This document shows positions 60,228 through 64,000 of a stretch of 64,000 nt of DNA, in pieces. The DNA is from Paraphysomonas bandaiensis (Eukaryota > Chrysophyceae), in assembly GCA_965644295.1 (NCBI GenBank), contig CBFFRP010000109.1, positions 1 to 64,000 of the forward strand, in the 5' to 3' direction. Each line of letters begins with the position of its first letter. The stretch's first letter is position 1. Position numbers and translations under genes: made by a program. Below the pieces are notes generated by a model. That model searched no databases. It was given only the letters and a program-made list of their open reading frames with translations, and was not told the DNA's origin.

Positions 60228-62087
60228 CTGTTGTTGTTTATGCATCACCTCTATATATATACATGTGCATGCATGACCTTATCAATACATACGAATCCCA
60301 CGTAATTATACATACACAGGAACATATACATCGTCTATGGTAATATATAAGCATTCACCGCACCTATCAAACACCCTATCGCAATATGCTTCAGCCTAAT
60401 TCTCCTCATGATTCTCTCAATAACCAAGAAAGTACCCTGCTCGAAACATGACAATAAGATTGTTGTGCAGCTACAGTCGGCTGGATAATTCACCAGCAGC
60501 GAGGAGAGAGATACTATGCTGTATGTATGCGTATACGAAGTACTGTAATCTTGGCTGGTAGTTCTTTTGAAAAGGTGCATTTTTGAAGGGATTCAGGTGT
60601 TTTTTTGCTAAAAAGTGCAAAAATGTAATTCTAAACACTGTTTTTTACATTGAAATCCAAATAGACAAGACATGAAGGGGCCCTGACGCATGACAGTGCC
60701 GTTATTATCCTTTGTCATTCATGGAACACTGGACATGAACATGCAACCAGAGTTTTTCATTTCACAAGGCGCTTCTTTCATTATCACAGTTTTTACGTTA
60801 TATCGTTCCAATTCCTCGAGTTTCTCTCACGCCCAGCTCTACTGATCCACACCACATAGTGAAGTTTAGATATGAAGCACTCATAAGGTTAGTATACGGC
60901 TGGACACTCACATATATGAATACTGTGCAATTCCTAAAACTAGTTTTTGGATTAGGTCTGATTTGTGTTCTCGGTGACTTCTCTACACGATATCAAGGTC
61001 GTATGAGAACAGAAATGGAAGGGCGCCATGACCAAGGTTCGGGCAGATAAACTTGAACCAGTCCAGTCTAAGGACAATGCTGGACCTCTATAATGATTTA
61101 CGATAGTCCGAGATTTTGCAGTTAGGCAGTGTGAACTATTTCTGCTGAGAGCTCCTCGGGTAGTGAGTATTATGAGGATGTATTACAACACCAAACTTCA
61201 CTACAACGCACACGAACACTTCTGCTCTCAGTGTCACCCGAATTCTTATTGCATGAGAAGTTGCAACACCACACCTTCCACTGTGGTGCCCATTGAAGAA
61301 CAGGGCCTGACAAGGTCCATCGTCTACAAGGGCAGGTGCGGCAAGGTTATCTTGAGTTGATTTTCTTGAGTTCTTCTCCTTATCCTCTTTTTCGTGCTCA
61401 GTCTCAACTTTCTTGCGCTCCTTTTCAGCTGTGATATTAACGCAATGCCAGTTTCCTCATATTTGGTTCATAGTTGCTCCCATTCTTGATACATACATAC
61501 ACACATACACATGCACATACATACATACACATGCATTACACATGCATGCTTTTGCTGCAAATTAACGACAAATCTTGAGCATATATAAATTTCACCTAAT
61601 CTTATAGTTCATTACAGTACACCATCTAGTTCTCGTTATTGCTTGCGCATGTAACAGAAAAGCAATAACTGTACCCCAATGAATGAACTGATTATTACTC
61701 AACAGCCCAATAGTACTCCAGCTACACACTCTACTACTCTAGTACCACTACTTATTATATATTGAAAGTCTTATTATTTAGCGATAGGCGATTTTAGATT
61801 GACATCTGCTCGACCTTTACCTACCCAGAGATATAATGAAATCTAGAACTGCTTTATTCATATATATAGTATATAGGAATACTTTCAACATGCTGTTCTG
61901 TGCCACTAGTACTCTATTCACAATTCAACTCATTTTATAAACATTTCTCCTTATTATATATTTCGGTAATTAGTACAGCAATTGCCTAAGTAACCGAAGA
62001 AACATCATTTCAACACACTTCGACGACTGTCTTGCCATTAAAATTACGAAATTGGACCCACTATATCACACACTACAAAATCTGAAA
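60228..62087. other. Intergenic, repeats and no clear gene
   Basis: Should include the 5' exon of the CK1-like gene (a candidate is MRRIRLKHIAIGCLIGAVNA on the minus strand near 60405, unproven). 61491-61556 is a CATA/CACA microsatellite. 61765-61790 has the start of the LINE-tail repeat (TTATTATTTAGCGATAGGCG). A minus-strand Lys/Glu-rich open stretch near 61360-61440 has coding-like composition but no usable model. Confidence 0.4.
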
Positions 62088-63077
62088 TTACACTTGTTTA
62101 ACACCAGTCGTGTAGGTAACGTCGTAAGTAATGCCACACATATCTTCACCATAAGCAAGGCGAATGTAACCATTCTCACCCCAACTGTCTGACCACGAGT
62201 TTCGGACCTTCCAGTATCCAGCACCAGTATCGACACCAACCAACTGGACAGCGTGATTGATAGAATCACCACAAGTGCTCATGACACCGCCAGTGTACGT
62301 GCTCCAAGTAGTAGCATCGATGGCAATTGAGAGAGGACCAGTAGACTTGATATAGTCAGCCATAGCAGCTTCACCATCGGTAATGGTCTCGTATCCACCG
62401 ACAGTAAGGACATATTTGCTGCTTTCAGAATGGCAAGAGTCAGCAGATCCATCCTCGCCAGAGATATATGGGTAGTCAGATTCAGTCTCAATACCACCCG
62501 TTCTCTTGACGTAGTTATAGGCTCTCTCTTGAAGACCACCGTTACACCCCATAGAAGTACGGTCGCACTCAACCAACTGCTGAGGGGATAGTGTGTAAGT
62601 CACAGACAACTCTCTCATAGCGTCGGACTCAATCTGCTCAGAGGCAGCGAAGGCCCAACAAGAACCACAGTAGCCCTGATCCTTGACAGGAGTTGTATAA
62701 ATTCCGCTCCAGTCAACAAGTTCTTCGGTGCCCGTGTAAGGCGCAACCTTAGCAGACGACACATTTGTCTTCTCCCCCTTGGTGTAGGTGAGGTACCTGG
62801 ACTTGAACTCTTCAGGTGTGAGGTCAGAGAAGCGTGTGATACCATGAACAGCTGATCCATGTGCTTTCTTCTCAGCGGCATTTCTCTCATCAATGTGTCT
62901 TAAGTTCTGCACGAAGACAGCGAATCGGTTGGACTCTTCCTCCATGGTGGGGTAGGACTTGCGGTGATCCCTCTTAAAAGATTCCCACATCAATTTTAGG
63001 TTCTGAGCGGGAGCGGAGCTAAGCTCAGCCGACACAGTGGCCGCAAGCATAGATACAGCAAGAGTCTGATAGATCAT
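62088..63077 (-). CDS. Papain-family (C1A) cysteine protease with I29 propeptide, intronless
   Basis: 329 aa, single exon. Residues 1-18 form a signal peptide (MIYQTLAVSMLAATVSA). The propeptide contains an ERFNIN-like helix (SNRFAVFVQNLRHIDERN) and FSDLTPEEF. The mature domain begins around VDWSG (121). Catalytic set: Gln134 and Cys140 in QGYCGSCWAF, His275 in INHAVQLVG, Asn293 in VRNSWSDSWGE. GCNGG (178-182) and paired Cys are as in cathepsin L. The length is normal for cathepsin L-type zymogens, so it should be a secreted or lysosomal protease. The lack of introns contrasts with most neighbours. Confidence 0.95.
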   Translation of the reverse strand: MIYQTLAVSMLAATVSAELSSAPAQNLKLMWESFKRDHRKSYPTMEEESNRFAVFVQNLRHIDERNAAEKKAHGSAVHGITRFSDLTPEEFKSRYLTYTKGEKTNVSSAKVAPYTGTEELVDWSGIYTTPVKDQGYCGSCWAFAASEQIESDAMRELSVTYTLSPQQLVECDRTSMGCNGGLQERAYNYVKRTGGIETESDYPYISGEDGSADSCHSESSKYVLTVGGYETITDGEAAMADYIKSTGPLSIAIDATTWSTYTGGVMSTCGDSINHAVQLVGVDTGAGYWKVRNSWSDSWGENGYIRLAYGEDMCGITYDVTYTTGVKQV

Positions 63078-63286
63078 TTTGTAGTTGGTTAGGGAAGCGG
63101 TGGCAGGAAAGTGATATCACAGAAGTGGGTTGAATAATGATCCAAGTAGGAATTCTTAACATACTCCTCTTGTCCCTCAGAATTGATGACGTAGAACGCA
63201 AGAAGTGTTGCATCATATCTCTTCCTGAATCTTCAAGGTAACTGGAATCTTGTAGAGGTACGCTGATGGAAACTGAAATTGTATGG

Positions 63287-63295
63287 CCTTTTATA
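63287..63295 (-). promoter_or_regulatory. TATA box of the cysteine protease gene
   Basis: TATAAAAGG on the minus strand, 210 bp upstream of the protease ATG, inside AAGTATAAAAGGCC. It matches the TATA consensus well and is in the right orientation. It implies a 5' UTR of about 180 nt. Confidence 0.55.
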
Positions 63296-63341
63296 CTTAA
63301 AGTAGTTTTTTTTTATAGTTTTCAGTCTATGTAAAATCATG

Positions 63342-63410
63342 TCCTACGGCGTTCGTAGGAATTCCTGGTATGTATGAATTTTGGTGCTGGATTTTCGGGT
63401 AATCCAGCAC
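63342..63410. other. Twin hairpins upstream of two divergent genes
   Basis: TCCTACG-GCGTT-CGTAGGA (63342-63360) and GTGCTGGATT-TTCGGGT-AATCCAGCAC (63384-63410), both perfect stems; the second is followed by TTTTTT. They lie between the protease (-) and the gene starting at 63677 (+). They could be a small RNA, a protein-binding dyad or a MITE scar. Confidence 0.4.
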
Positions 63411-63676
63411 TTTTTTGGTCTACCGATCGCACCCTAAAGTACTCAATTATTCCGTAGTTTTTGGGCATTTCGTGTTTGCAGATTAGAGTGGAATTAAAAG
63501 TAAGTAAGTTGTGGGCTAATCAAAAGAGTTCATGGGAATATGATTGGTTATACTATGATGATGTAGTAATAACGGTATTGTGTGTAGATTCGCAGTGTGT
63601 ACTTGTTTATCACCCCCCCGTACACAATATACCTACTGGCGTTTTAAGTTGGAGATTGGTGTATACCGGAGTGGAG

Positions 63677-64000
63677 ATGAGTGCTCCAAAGAAAAAGTCT
63701 TGGGCCGGAAAACTAGTTAATTCTTTTCTTGGGAAACAGAAATCGGACAGGAGCATTGGCGATAAAAATCGTACCAGCATCCCTCACCGTAATCTGCCTG
63801 CACGATCTGATAGTGAAGCTAACTTTCAGAGGAGTACTGCCGTGCCCAAATCTTCTAGAGCAGTGAGTAATGTGTCAAGGAGGAGGCGCAATTATTCGGA
63901 TCGTGTGAAGGAGGCAGACCAAGAACAAGCACAGGACTGTAGCCTCGAGTCTGATAATACCGTCACTAATGATAAAATCACTTATTCGTCTTCTCGGTCT
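63677..64000 (+). CDS. 5' part of a hypothetical gene, runs off right edge
   Basis: ATG at 63677 opens 108 codons with no stop to the window end. The product is basic and Ser/Arg-rich (MSAPKKKSWAGKLVNSFLGK, VSRRRRNYSDRVKEADQEQ) and looks disordered. No domain recognised. Upstream is a divergent spacer to the protease gene. An intron could occur in the visible part, but none is needed. Confidence 0.6.
   Translation, partial: MSAPKKKSWAGKLVNSFLGKQKSDRSIGDKNRTSIPHRNLPARSDSEANFQRSTAVPKSSRAVSNVSRRRRNYSDRVKEADQEQAQDCSLESDNTVTNDKITYSSSRS

Overview
The window is eukaryotic nuclear DNA. Most genes carry many very short spliceosomal introns (about 37-76 bp, mostly 42-59, GT...AG), all three standard stop codons are used, and transposon debris fills the gaps. 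Pro-Thr-Ser linkers of the form SPTxxPT, an FGDGWD domain, a polycystin/REJ receptor and a CoDi/copia-like pol suggest a stramenopile (heterokont alga or relative). This placement is inference, not proof. A sperm-tail PG-rich (SHIPPO) gene suggests that the organism builds a flagellum at some stage.

Layout. 1-4.8 kb: a 5'-truncated Ty1/copia pol on +, bordered by a gag-like ORF on the minus strand that runs off the left edge, and a solo LTR. 5.2-12.8 kb: a gene block with a two-exon hypothetical gene (-), a MITE-like element, a 2-oxoglutarate/Fe(II) oxygenase (+), CRIPT (-, four small exons assembled by hand) and a 19-exon N-myristoylation-signal coiled-coil protein (+, 1045 aa, exons sum exactly to a multiple of three). 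13.5-14.8 kb: nested hAT remnants split by a solo LTR with a 5-bp target duplication. 15.1-19.1 kb: a divergent pair, SHIPPO-repeat protein (-) and GT31/C1GALT1-like glycosyltransferase (+). 19.7-29.3 kb: a transposon graveyard (LINE, Ty3/gypsy with chromodomain, hAT and unnamed dispersed repeats). 29.5-33.5 kb: a leucine-rich-repeat gene (-). 34.1-35.1 kb: a decayed RCC1-like repeat gene.

36.9-56.0 kb: the dominant feature, a single-exon gene of about 19.1 kb (-) for a polycystin-1/REJ-like surface receptor of about 6365 aa. It has a signal peptide, six copies of a roughly 350-residue module separated by PT-rich stalks, an FGDGWD-type domain, plant-type LRRs, an 11-copy 59-residue stalk repeat, REJ/PKD-like domains, EGF-like cysteines, a degenerate GPS-like segment and about eight membrane helices. 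One 6-versus-8 G homopolymer difference between two almost identical 1611-bp tandem units breaks the frame.

56.8-64 kb: a copia RNase H relic, a casein-kinase-1-like gene (-, about eight exons), an intronless papain-family protease (-), and the 5' end of a gene leaving the window on the right. No tRNA, rRNA or CRISPR array was recognised.
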